Under the pieces are notes generated by a model, which saw nothing but the letters and a program-made list of their open reading frames with translations, was not told the DNA's origin and did not search any database. DNA of 12,880 nucleotides from JAFGOM01 sp964605795 (GTDB taxonomy: Archaea; Halobacteriota; Methanomicrobia; Methanomicrobiales; Methanospirillaceae): the NCBI GenBank assembly GCA_964605795.1, contig CAZSDZ010000066.1, positions 1 through 12,880 of the forward strand, given 5' to 3'. The translations under genes and the position numbers were made by a program. Below, piece after piece: positions 6,920 to 12,880 of this stretch (position 1 is its first letter; every line of letters begins with the position of its first letter).

Positions 6920-7642
6920 CTACCTGATGCCCCACCGGTGAAGTGCCTTGATGCTGTTGTATGCAGCCTGGTATGACGGCACCTGTACCACCCCCCGTGC
7001 ACCGTTTGCATGGTAGGTTCGTGCAACATCGTAAAACGGGATGGTTCCCTTACCTACCTCAAGGATACCGGGAGAGATGCCGTTGTTGTCATGAAGATAG
7101 ATATGCCTGCTTGCACCCTCTGAAAGAAACCCGGGAAGGCAGCCGTTCTGGTGAGCATGGGAGAGATCAAGTGCCAGGGAGACCGGGCCCAGGAGGGAGA
7201 GATCAGCAGGGGTTCTGAGACAGGCATTACTCCATCTTCCCGCATTGGTGACTGCAAACGAAACCCCGTACTCGTGGGAAGCGGTGATGAGTTCCTGTAA
7301 GGAACGCGAGAGCTGGCTTCGTGCATACGGCATATCTTCCTTCATGCTGACAAACCCTGCATTGATGATGACATCGGCACCTGGCTCAGATGCAATCATG
7401 AAGCGTTCCTTGATAGCGACGACAGAGGCCTGCCTGACCGGTTCGATAACACTTGCAGGGTTTATCTCCTGGTGAGGTACCGAAATGGCGTACCGGTACC
7501 GGTATGACTCAAAGATATCAGGGGATGGTATCCGGTGCAATCCTCCGTCAACTATCTCAACCCCGCTCGTGAGAGAACCGATGTGTTCCAATGCCACCTC
7601 AAGGGGTTTTTGCATCAGGCATGCTGTTGATATCCAGAGCAC
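6920..7642 (-). CDS. Sugar phosphate isomerase/epimerase-like TIM-barrel protein, probable pseudoenzyme
   Basis: This encodes 240 residues and starts at a GTG (7642), supported by a strong Shine-Dalgarno (GAGGAA, seven bases upstream on the minus strand). Motifs of the xylose-isomerase/endonuclease IV-like TIM barrel are clear: INAGFVS (93-99), RSLQELITASHEYGV, LRTPADL, ALDLSHAHQNGCL (157-169), HIYLHDNNG (180-188) and GKGTIPF. Family members normally bind a divalent metal through Glu, Asp, His and Glu. Here Asp159 and the His of LHDN are kept. The first Glu position (usually in an 'EN' motif) reads V-T-N (Thr132), the last Glu position reads Gln220, and the His usual in an 'HPG'-type motif is Asn94. 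These changes suggest lost or altered catalysis. The frame is intact and well punctuated, so the protein is probably still made. It is convergent with the PAS gene and its substrate is unknown. Confidence 0.82.
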   Translation of the reverse strand: MLWISTACLMQKPLEVALEHIGSLTSGVEIVDGGLHRIPSPDIFESYRYRYAISVPHQEINPASVIEPVRQASVVAIKERFMIASEPGADVIINAGFVSMKEDMPYARSQLSRSLQELITASHEYGVSFAVTNAGRWSNACLRTPADLSLLGPVSLALDLSHAHQNGCLPGFLSEGASRHIYLHDNNGISPGILEVGKGTIPFYDVARTYHANGARGVVQVPSYQAAYNSIKALHRWGIR

Positions 7643-7921
7643 TGCAGTTCCTCATAATTCAGGACGGTCTTGGTATCGATGTTTTTCTGTTCTTTTGATT
7701 TCTGCCTCAAAACCAGGATATTGCGATTAAATTCCGAATCGATTGAGATTGAGAAGGATAATCCGGTTTTTGGTTACTGGGGAGAGGAGGAGAGTTGTCC
7801 TTTCTCATAATGGTATCCGTGTCAGTATACAGTCATTATACGCCGGTACTGAAATACTCTTCTTTTCTGGAAAAATGGTAAAGTGGCAGGTAAAAAAGTG
7901 AACCGATTGAGAGAGATGATA
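7643..7921. other. Intergenic region, no gene seen
   Basis: These 279 bases separate two minus-strand genes. Besides the Shine-Dalgarno of the isomerase-like gene (7648-7653, read on the minus strand), I see only AT-rich patches, such as a weak TATA-like GAATTTAATC on the minus strand near 7725-7734. No tRNA-like fold or convincing small ORF is visible. Confidence 0.4.
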
Positions 7922-8902
7922 TTAATTTTTCAAGCCCAGTACGACTTTTGTTTCATCAAGATCCATACCTGGCTTTATCTTGCCACCATACATGATCCGA
8001 ATCGCTTCCTTGTCGATATCAGTCAGAACATTCCCATCGGTGTATTTTGGATAGAAGTAACTGTTTTTGATATCATAGGTATTTCCGTGGAACCCGAGAC
8101 TCCACAGGATCCCCTTTTGCAGGTAGAACTCACGCTCCTGTGTAGTCAGATCGTTACGTAAGTACAGGTAATCGAGGTTGACCATACCTATCAGTCTCCC
8201 GTCCTCATCCCGGATCAGTTTGTCACTGTCTGTCCGTTTATCCTTAAATTCTTCAAGCATTTCGAGAGGGATTATCCTGATGTTGTAATAATTGTAGGGT
8301 ATCTTTGCATAGTTCGTCTGTAAGAAGCCACGTTCCACCGAGTCATCTTTTATCTGGGTCGTCTCAGAGATGCTGTTAAACATCTTTGCAAACGAGATGA
8401 CATACTCGATATCGTCGTTGTTATAATTGGCATCAAACCAGAATTTATAATCCTTATCAGTCTTCCATTTACTGATCTTTGAGTTGTCAAGCCCAAACGC
8501 GATATCGATGAGATGGTTACTGATGTCTTTTTTAGTAAGAAGGGTATCATCAGCACCACTCTCCCCCCGGATCTCATACAGGTCTCCCCGTAAGTACAGT
8601 GTTTTCGGTGTGACGATCCCGATAAGGACCTCCTGTTCATCGGTTATCAGGCGTGCATCATCCTTTATCTTGAGCTTCAGTTCATCAAGCATTGATGGTG
8701 AGATGATCTGGATGTTGTAGTAATATTCTGGGATTACCTCCCCTTCCACTGACACTTCCGATGATGCCATGCTCTCTGTTACGTCCGTTCGGGTGGCATC
8801 TTCCCCGATCGCTGCCGGCCCTGGCTGCTGGCTGATACATGCTGATGCCGCGATAAACAGGGATAATGCGACGATCAGAAGAAAACTCGTACTATTCTTC
8901 AT
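7922..8902 (-). CDS. Lipoprotein with duplicated, degenerate zinc-peptidase-like domain
   Basis: This encodes 326 residues. A hydrophobic signal (about 7-21) ends in a lipobox-like ASAC with Cys22, followed by a Ser/Gln/Pro-rich linker, so the mature protein is probably lipid-anchored on the outer face of the membrane. The rest consists of two copies of one unit: about 60-175 (YNIQIISPSMLDELK, LIGIVTPKTLYLRGDL) and about 204-313 (YNIRIIPLEMLEEFK, LIGMVNLDYLYLRNDL). The second copy continues with ILWSLGFHGNTYD, DIDKEAIRIMYGG and IKPGM. That order resembles secreted metallopeptidases of the DUF2927/matrixin-like type, in which an HExxHxLG helix precedes a 'D..AI.ILY...PGM' tail. The HExxH residues are absent in both copies, so a binding role rather than proteolysis is likely. 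The resemblance is from memory. The lipoprotein call and the duplication are seen directly. A Shine-Dalgarno GAGAGGT precedes the ATG. Confidence 0.85.
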   Translation of the reverse strand: MKNSTSFLLIVALSLFIAASACISQQPGPAAIGEDATRTDVTESMASSEVSVEGEVIPEYYYNIQIISPSMLDELKLKIKDDARLITDEQEVLIGIVTPKTLYLRGDLYEIRGESGADDTLLTKKDISNHLIDIAFGLDNSKISKWKTDKDYKFWFDANYNNDDIEYVISFAKMFNSISETTQIKDDSVERGFLQTNYAKIPYNYYNIRIIPLEMLEEFKDKRTDSDKLIRDEDGRLIGMVNLDYLYLRNDLTTQEREFYLQKGILWSLGFHGNTYDIKNSYFYPKYTDGNVLTDIDKEAIRIMYGGKIKPGMDLDETKVVLGLKN

Positions 8903-8936
8903 ACTTACCTCTCGCTTAACTCTATATCATACCCTC

Positions 8937-8944
8937 TTTATTAA
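8937..8944 (-). promoter_or_regulatory. Putative TATA box of the lipoprotein gene
   Basis: Read on the minus strand, TTAATAAA lies about 38 bases before the ATG, predicting a short leader that includes the GAGAGGT Shine-Dalgarno (8907-8913). A second AT-rich candidate (GATATAG, near 8922-8928) would give a leaderless message. The Shine-Dalgarno favours the first. Confidence 0.4.
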
Positions 8945-9092
8945 TTGTGGGGATAGAAATGATACCGGGATTGGAAACGGAAATTGTGAATGGTTTTTTT
9001 TGATAAACCTTGGTTTTTTACTGCAAAGCAATATCTTTATCTCCTTGTTACTGGTTTGAGACTGCTGATCGCATAAAGTGCTGATAAACAAC

Positions 9093-9101
9093 AGGTTTAA
9101 C
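9093..9101 (+). promoter_or_regulatory. Weak TATA-like element before tRNA-Val
   Basis: AGGTTTAAC is centred about 36 bases before the mature tRNA 5' end, a spacing that would leave a roughly 10-base 5' leader for RNase P removal. The match is modest. Confidence 0.3.
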
Positions 9102-9132
9102 TCACATGAGATGAACCTAAGTAAGGCATTAC

Positions 9133-9206
9133 GGGCTTATGGTCTAGGTGGTTATGACACCGCCTTTACACGGCGGAGGTCGCCGGTTCGAATCCGGCTG
9201 AGCCCA
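9133..9206 (+). tRNA. tRNA-Val (anticodon UAC)
   Basis: This is a 74-base cloverleaf. The acceptor GGGCTTA pairs with TGAGCCC (one G-T pair), followed by discriminator A. The D arm is closed by GTC/GAC. The anticodon stem CCGCC/GGCGG encloses the loop TTTACAC, whose anticodon TAC reads valine GTA. The T arm GCCGG/CCGGC has the loop TTCGAAT. There is no intron and CCA is not encoded, as is common in archaea. A run of six T (9209-9214) follows directly. I checked for an adjacent integrase or a duplicated tRNA 3' end and saw neither. Confidence 0.97.
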
Positions 9207-9208
9207 TC

Positions 9209-9214
9209 TTTTTT
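9209..9214 (+). terminator. T-run terminator of tRNA-Val
   Basis: Six T residues start three bases after the tRNA discriminator base. This is a typical archaeal termination signal for a single-gene tRNA transcript. Confidence 0.5.
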
Positions 9215-9369
9215 CTGCATGATATTCAGATGACATGATACAGCATACCGACATTACCAAAGACAGATAGTACTGATCTCTCTTTACTCTGGTATCCTTA
9301 CGTAAATCCCTGGCCCGGGATCTGAATAAAGGTTCTCTTTATCCTGCCAGAAGATGAGAAAAATTTGAA

Positions 9370-10116
9370 TCAGGATTCTATTACGATGACATCTGCCTTT
9401 TCATTAAAAGGATTTATCCGCACGGCGAGCGAGAAGAGATACGGATAATTCCGGTGCAGATGTTGGATATACTGGAGGTATATACCGGTGAGCCGGCTAT
9501 ACACCCGCCTGATATCACCGGACAGGTGGACAAGGTCTGATTCGGGCAGGGATGAGAGATCTTTTCGGTTTTCGAGTTCTTCTGCAAGATGAAAAACCGA
9601 CTGAAGGAGCGGACTAAACGATCCGTGTTCGAGGAGAGCCGGGTTTTCATAGAGTCGTAACAGAAACATCTTTTTCTCTTTCAGAAATGCTTTGAGTGCA
9701 GTAAGGTCAATTGTACTGATAGCAATCTCGTATTCATGATCCTCTAACTGCTGCTTACCGGCAGCAAAGGTCCGGTCATCCCAATCTTGTGAGAATGCAA
9801 GGATCCGGTGCAACCTCTCTTTTTCCGGGTCCGCATTACAGAAACAACCCAGGAGTGTGCGACCAATCTCTGAGAAGAAGACCTCGATGACCATATTTAC
9901 CTTAATCAGCCGTTCCCGCTTCTCCCGGAACTGAATCAGTTCATTGAGAACCAGGGTGATAATAAGAACATTTAAGAATAAAAAACCGGTCGCATTAAAG
10001 AGATAATTGACAGTGTCATCGACGTGGCCGATGAGGAATGATTTGAGAAGATATACCGATACCGCACAGATAATAAAGATAAGACCTACCCAGACCTGCC
10101 AGGGAACCTGTTTCAT
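9370..10116 (-). CDS. Two-helix membrane protein of unknown function
   Basis: This encodes 248 residues. Two N-terminal transmembrane helices (about 9-29 and 42-62) form a hairpin, followed by a cytosolic domain of about 185 mostly helical residues beginning with ELIQFREKRERLIKVNMVI. The C-terminus contains HRNYPYLFSLAVRINPF. I associate the 'VIEVFFSEIG' and 'YPYLFSLA.R.NPF' segments with a widespread family of uncharacterised bacterial and archaeal membrane proteins. No function is known to me and I see no enzymatic motif. On the minus strand a TATA-like TTTATAT lies about 30 bases before the ATG with no Shine-Dalgarno, so the message probably has a very short leader. The nearest genes, a tRNA and a GNAT acetyltransferase, say nothing clear about its role. 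Confidence 0.85.
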   Translation of the reverse strand: MKQVPWQVWVGLIFIICAVSVYLLKSFLIGHVDDTVNYLFNATGFLFLNVLIITLVLNELIQFREKRERLIKVNMVIEVFFSEIGRTLLGCFCNADPEKERLHRILAFSQDWDDRTFAAGKQQLEDHEYEIAISTIDLTALKAFLKEKKMFLLRLYENPALLEHGSFSPLLQSVFHLAEELENRKDLSSLPESDLVHLSGDIRRVYSRLTGIYLQYIQHLHRNYPYLFSLAVRINPFNEKADVIVIES

Positions 10117-10264
10117 ACCAGAGGGTTTGATTTATTCCGGCATATAAACACAGTGAGATGAGATGATGATACCGGTTACGTACCTCATCACCCACAACCC
10201 AGCTGCAGGGAATTGGTTCTGTCTGATCCCTTTTGCCCCGGTCATTCAGAGACCAATCTAACCG

Positions 10265-10735
10265 TCACAGTTCCTGCCTGAGCATCACCATATCCCGTAA
10301 CTGTACGCCATCCTCATATATCGGTTCCGGGTAATTATCGATATAAAAGTCGCGTTTCAGGGCGTATCTCTTAAAACCGGCATCCTCGTAGAGAGCAAGC
10401 TGCCGTACTGCCACATCAGCAGTCCCGATTAGAATCTCTTTGCATCCGCTCTCTTTTGCCCTTTGTATCGCAGATGAGAGGAGATAATGCCCGAACCCGC
10501 GGCCCTGGTACGGGATGTCGACCGCGATATTCTTTATCTCCATGGCATCTTCGCAGATCGGTTGCAGAACACAGACCGCAATTATCCTGCTGCCATCTTC
10601 CATAACAAAAATATCAGATTCGAAAATGTACCGGTCAATACCCTCTTTTGTCTCGTCCGCAAGCAGGAGGAGGCGGTATGGTATCTCTTCACCGGGCAGG
10701 AGTGTTCGGAGGGAGTATGGGGGTTTTTGGTGCAT
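10265..10735 (-). CDS. GNAT family N-acetyltransferase, YvbK-like
   Basis: This encodes 156 residues, a single complete GNAT domain. Residues 66-83 hold the core beta-4/motif A region (EIKNIAV, then Y-QGRGFGHYLL), where the Q-x-x-G-x-G loop binds the acetyl-CoA pyrophosphate. LALYEDAGF (113-121) is the usual motif B segment, and the tail DFYIDNYPEPIYEDGVQLRDM matches what I recall for the Bacillus YvbK group. The acyl acceptor is unknown; small amines or protein N-termini are both possible. It lies on the minus strand, divergent from the frameshifted peptidase gene. No Shine-Dalgarno is apparent before the ATG, and a weak TATA-like CTTATTTC about 26 bases upstream suggests a leaderless message. 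The family could be a bacterial acquisition, but base composition does not stand out. Confidence 0.88.
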   Translation of the reverse strand: MHQKPPYSLRTLLPGEEIPYRLLLLADETKEGIDRYIFESDIFVMEDGSRIIAVCVLQPICEDAMEIKNIAVDIPYQGRGFGHYLLSSAIQRAKESGCKEILIGTADVAVRQLALYEDAGFKRYALKRDFYIDNYPEPIYEDGVQLRDMVMLRQEL

Positions 10736-10890
10736 AACAAGTATTATCGGCTATCTGAAATAAGGGGGTCGGTATAATCCCGGTTCAATCTCTTCCGGGA
10801 CGCTGTTCTTTGTAAATCAATGCTCTGATACCGATTCTTCACACACCTCGGTTTGTATCTTTCAGGGTATCCGATGCCTCCGGACGACAG

Positions 10891-10899
10891 AAATTTATT
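10891..10899 (+). promoter_or_regulatory. Putative TATA box of the peptidase pseudogene
   Basis: AAATTTATT is centred about 22 bases before the ATG at 10917 and about 28 before the in-frame ATG at 10923. This spacing fits leaderless initiation at one of them. It also supports starting the gene in this frame rather than in the frame of the downstream open stretch. Confidence 0.4.
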
Positions 10900-10916
10900 C
10901 AGTTCCGGCCCTATGA

Positions 10917-11801
10917 ATGGATATGACAGAAGAGAACCGTCAGGGATTTGTAACGGTAGAAGGGAGGGAGATCTGGTTTCGGATGGATGGATCAAAAAGC
11001 CAAAAACACCCCTTCTCATCCTGCACAGAGGACCCGGATTTACCCATGATTACCTGACTTCACTCGTTCCTCTCTCAGATAAGCGACCGGTGATTTGGTA
11101 TGATCAGCTCGGTTGTGGAAACTCAGAGAGACTTCCTGATTCATCCGAATATACCCTTGAGTATTATACCCATGAACTGGGCGCAATCAGAAAGGAGCTG
11201 GGACTTGATGACGTCCATATCCTTGGCCAGTCATGGGGAACCATGCTCGCTGTTGAGTATATGCTCTCAAAAAAACCCACCGATGTCAGATCTCTTCTTC
11301 TCTCGGCCCCCTGCCTCCTCGGTATCCCGGGGGCATGCTGACCAGCGACGATATCTATCAGAACTTTCGGCAGATACAAGAGAGGCAATTTGTACGAGCG
11401 AGACAGAAGGAAGGTATGATACCAAAAAATACCAGGATGCAATGATGGTTTTTTACAAAAAGCATGTCTGCCGGCTGGAACCCTGGCCTCTCTGTATGAG
11501 CATTTCCATGGAAAAACGTGCCACTGATATCTATCTCCTCATGTGGGGACCGAATAAGTTTACCATAACCAGGACGCTCAAACCATATGAACGGGCAGAG
11601 GATCTCGGAGGGATCTCTGTTCCAACTCTCTTTACCTGTGGCAGGTACGATGAAGCATCACCGGAATCGGTACACTACTACCAGATTATGCTTCCCGGCT
11701 CCAGGCTTGAGATCTTTGAGGAGGCATCACATACCCATCATTTGGAACAAATGATTGCATATAACCAGGTTGTCAAGGATTTTTTATGTTCTGTTGAATA
11801 A
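10917..11801 (+). pseudogene. pip: Proline iminopeptidase-type alpha/beta hydrolase, interrupted by two frameshifts
   Basis: Three pieces join into one 294-residue protein, normal for the proline iminopeptidase (S33) family, which removes N-terminal residues such as proline from peptides. Piece one starts at ATG 10917 (or 10923) and reads MTEENRQGFVTVEGREIWFR. Near the A-run 11002-11006 the frame shifts (one base seems missing), continuing as TPLLILHRGPGFTHDYL and the nucleophile elbow GQSWGTML. At the G-run 11329-11333 one extra base shifts it back, continuing HADQRRYLSEL and VFYKKHVCRLEPWP to the end. Catalytic Ser (GQSWG), Asp (CGRYDEASP) and His (EASHTHH) are all present. The oxyanion HGGPG motif reads HRGPG. 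Both shifts fall in homopolymers, so sequencing error is a real alternative to true decay. Because the shifts cancel, only about 109 codons are out of frame. As written, translation would stop near 11058. Confidence 0.85.
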
Positions 11802-11898
11802 TACCCCTGAGTATCACCGGTACAAAAAATATCCTGACTTTTATGAAAAAACACGCTTTTTATCGCTTCATCCCTGCCCGGCCGGGAATAACAACATG

Positions 11899-11906
11899 CA
11901 TAAATA
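11899..11906 (+). promoter_or_regulatory. Putative TATA box of the cysteine-rich secreted protein gene
   Basis: CATAAATA is centred about 22 bases before ATG 11925 and about 25 before ATG 11928. The spacing fits leaderless initiation and slightly favours the second ATG, which also matches the start of the duplicated copy at 12744. Confidence 0.45.
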
Positions 11907-11924
11907 CCAGGATAGAGACCTCTT

Positions 11925-12536
11925 ATGATGAATCGCTATTGTACATGTGGATTACTCACGATAATCCTCCTTTTTTCGCTGACTGGATTCTGCATAGCTG
12001 ACGAAACGCCGATGTTTCTGGCACAAATACAGGGCGGGGAGAGTACCGTTGCAGGTGGAACGGATGAGATGATGGTAATAAGCATAGAGAACTATGCACC
12101 GTATTACAACATTACCGAGGGAAATACCACCTACTCGGTTCCGTTAGAACACCTTACCACGATATCATGGCCATTACATGCCGCAATTCTCTTTACCAAT
12201 GACGAGAATAAAACCGTCTCCCTGGTAACAGTAGCAAACCTCTCGGTATCAGAGGAAGAGAACATACTGACGCTTCAGGTTGCACCGCTGCCTTTCTATG
12301 ATGGGGAACTGCTTACAACCCTTGCAGAAGAGTTTGTAGAACTGGATTCCATGCAGGGCGAAACGTTCAGCAACACAGGGATATACCTCGAGATGCAAAG
12401 ACCCAAAGCAGAGAATGGACGGTATTGTTGTCCCATAGGGTGGTACATGGTAGAGGACAACCGATGTTGCCAAGACGTAGAGAGGCAGGGAGAGGTAGTG
12501 ATCTCGTGCCTCCCCGACAAATATGTGTGTTCGTAA
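11925..12536 (+). CDS. Secreted protein with six-cysteine C-terminal tail, function unknown
   Basis: This encodes 203 residues. I do not recognise the family. The N-terminus is a signal peptide (hydrophobic LLTIILLFSLTGF) with likely cleavage after CIA, before DETP. Phe rather than a small residue precedes the signal-peptide Cys, so it is not a convincing lipobox. The mature part is mostly beta-type, with N-x-S/T sites (NITE, NTTY, NKTV, NLSV) that could be N-glycosylated in archaea. The last 40 residues hold six cysteines in the pattern CC-x11-CC-x12-C-x6-C, probably forming disulfides outside the cell. ATG 11928 may be the real start, judging from TATA spacing and from the duplicated copy downstream. 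A short hairpin and T-run follow the stop. The gene stands alone on the plus strand after the frameshifted peptidase gene. Confidence 0.8.
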   Translation: MMNRYCTCGLLTIILLFSLTGFCIADETPMFLAQIQGGESTVAGGTDEMMVISIENYAPYYNITEGNTTYSVPLEHLTTISWPLHAAILFTNDENKTVSLVTVANLSVSEEENILTLQVAPLPFYDGELLTTLAEEFVELDSMQGETFSNTGIYLEMQRPKAENGRYCCPIGWYMVEDNRCCQDVERQGEVVISCLPDKYVCS

Positions 12537-12546
12537 TGAAAGAGTA

Positions 12547-12584
12547 AGAGGGATCCTCTCAATTACCTCTGACTTATTTTTTTT
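12547..12584 (+). terminator. Hairpin plus T-run terminator after the secreted protein gene
   Basis: AGAGG and CCTCT (12547-12551 and 12555-12559) can form a five-base-pair stem with a three-base loop, and a run of eight T lies at 12577-12584. The stem is short and 17 bases from the T-run, so termination probably depends mainly on the T-tract. Confidence 0.45.
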
Positions 12585-12716
12585 CCGGGAACCTGGATAA
12601 GACGCTGGTTCAAACCAGCCAATTCTCCTAAAAACTACCAGAATCGTAGCTCATTGTCAGGAATCACCAAAAATTGTTATTACTATTCACTTCTTCCGGT
12701 TTGAAATGAAAACGGG

Positions 12717-12724
12717 TATATAAA
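12717..12724 (+). promoter_or_regulatory. Strong TATA box before the short duplicated ORF
   Basis: TATATAAA is a near-ideal archaeal TATA box centred about 24 bp before the ATG at 12744, consistent with a leaderless transcript. It is a better match than the box before the parent gene, which suggests the short ORF could be expressed. Confidence 0.5.
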
Positions 12725-12743
12725 CATCCGGATAATACTATTT

Positions 12744-12851
12744 ATGAATCATTATCAGGCATGTGGTTTTTTCTGTTCACTCTTCCTTTTTTCGCTGACA
12801 GGATTCTGCATAGCTGACGAAACGCCGTATCCTATCTATATTATAGGGTAA
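12744..12851 (+). CDS. Short ORF: duplicated signal peptide with an 11-residue tail
   Basis: This is a 35-codon frame, MNHYQACGFF to TPYPIYIIG, then TAA. Its first 28 codons align without gaps to codons 2-29 of the secreted protein gene at 11925. The final 44 bases of that block (12784-12827 against 11968-12011) are nearly identical, whereas the first part has diverged. After the shared DETP the two sequences have nothing in common. If the signal is cleaved after CIA as in the parent, an 11-residue peptide would be released. Alternatives are a truncated pseudogene left by tandem duplication, or the start of a paralogue broken by an early stop. A strong TATA box upstream argues that transcription is possible. 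Further AT-rich TATA-like stretches (12853-12861 and 12869-12879) follow at the window edge. Confidence 0.5.
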   Translation: MNHYQACGFFCSLFLFSLTGFCIADETPYPIYIIG

Positions 12852-12880
12852 ATTATAAAACTCAGAAGATATAAATAATA

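Noticed and set aside
9133..9370. Possible integration site at the tRNA-Val gene
   Set aside because: No integrase gene and no second copy of the tRNA 3' end were seen in the window, and the downstream genes look chromosomal.
10853..11341. Independent 162-codon gene beginning at a TTG
   Set aside because: Its first 45 or so residues do not resemble the hydrolase family, whereas the adjacent frame from 10917 does. The open stretch is the middle piece of the frameshifted peptidase.
1..12880. CRISPR arrays, transposons, rRNA genes or phage genes
   Set aside because: Scanning both strands by eye showed no regularly spaced direct repeats, transposase motifs or rRNA segments.

Overview
The window looks like chromosomal DNA of a methanogenic archaeon, most likely order Methanomicrobiales. 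Support comes from archaeal-type translation genes (ABCE1, Pelota, archaeal RqcH), a multi-PAS membrane sensor ending in an 'IRNPLQ' segment with no ATPase domain, an intron-less tRNA-Val without encoded CCA, and TATA boxes placed about 22-30 bases before many start codons (leaderless or short-leader transcripts). I cannot name the species from sequence alone.

Layout. Positions 1-4641 form a compact translation-surveillance island. On the minus strand, a small EMC6-like membrane protein (1041-1418) is followed four bases later by abcE/ABCE1 (1-1036, C-terminus outside the window). On the plus strand, head-to-head with that pair, are rqcH (1655-3577) and pelA (3619-4641). A 236-base divergent promoter region separates the pairs and contains a perfect 16-bp inverted repeat with a 38-base spacer. 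Functionally, Pelota and ABCE1 recognise and split stalled ribosomes. RqcH acts on the resulting 50S-peptidyl-tRNA complex. The EMC6-like protein may belong to a membrane-insertion complex. The clustering suggests co-regulation of rescue, recycling and nascent-chain handling.

Positions 4717-7642 hold a membrane-anchored four-PAS sensor protein (plus strand) convergent with a TIM-barrel isomerase-like protein (minus) that appears to have lost several metal ligands. Positions 7922-8902 (minus) encode a lipoprotein with an internal duplication that resembles a degenerate zinc-peptidase fold. A tRNA-Val(UAC) gene lies at 9133-9206. Next on the minus strand are a two-helix membrane protein of unknown function (9370-10116) and a YvbK-like GNAT acetyltransferase (10265-10735).

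The right end is less settled. A proline-iminopeptidase-type alpha/beta hydrolase (10917-11801) is interrupted by two frameshifts of opposite sign that cancel out. A secreted protein with a six-cysteine tail (11925-12536) follows. About 0.7 kb downstream, a near-identical copy of its signal-peptide coding segment begins a 35-codon ORF (12744-12851) with its own good TATA box. No CRISPR array, integrase, transposase or rRNA was seen, and no gene-free stretch exceeds 300 bases.
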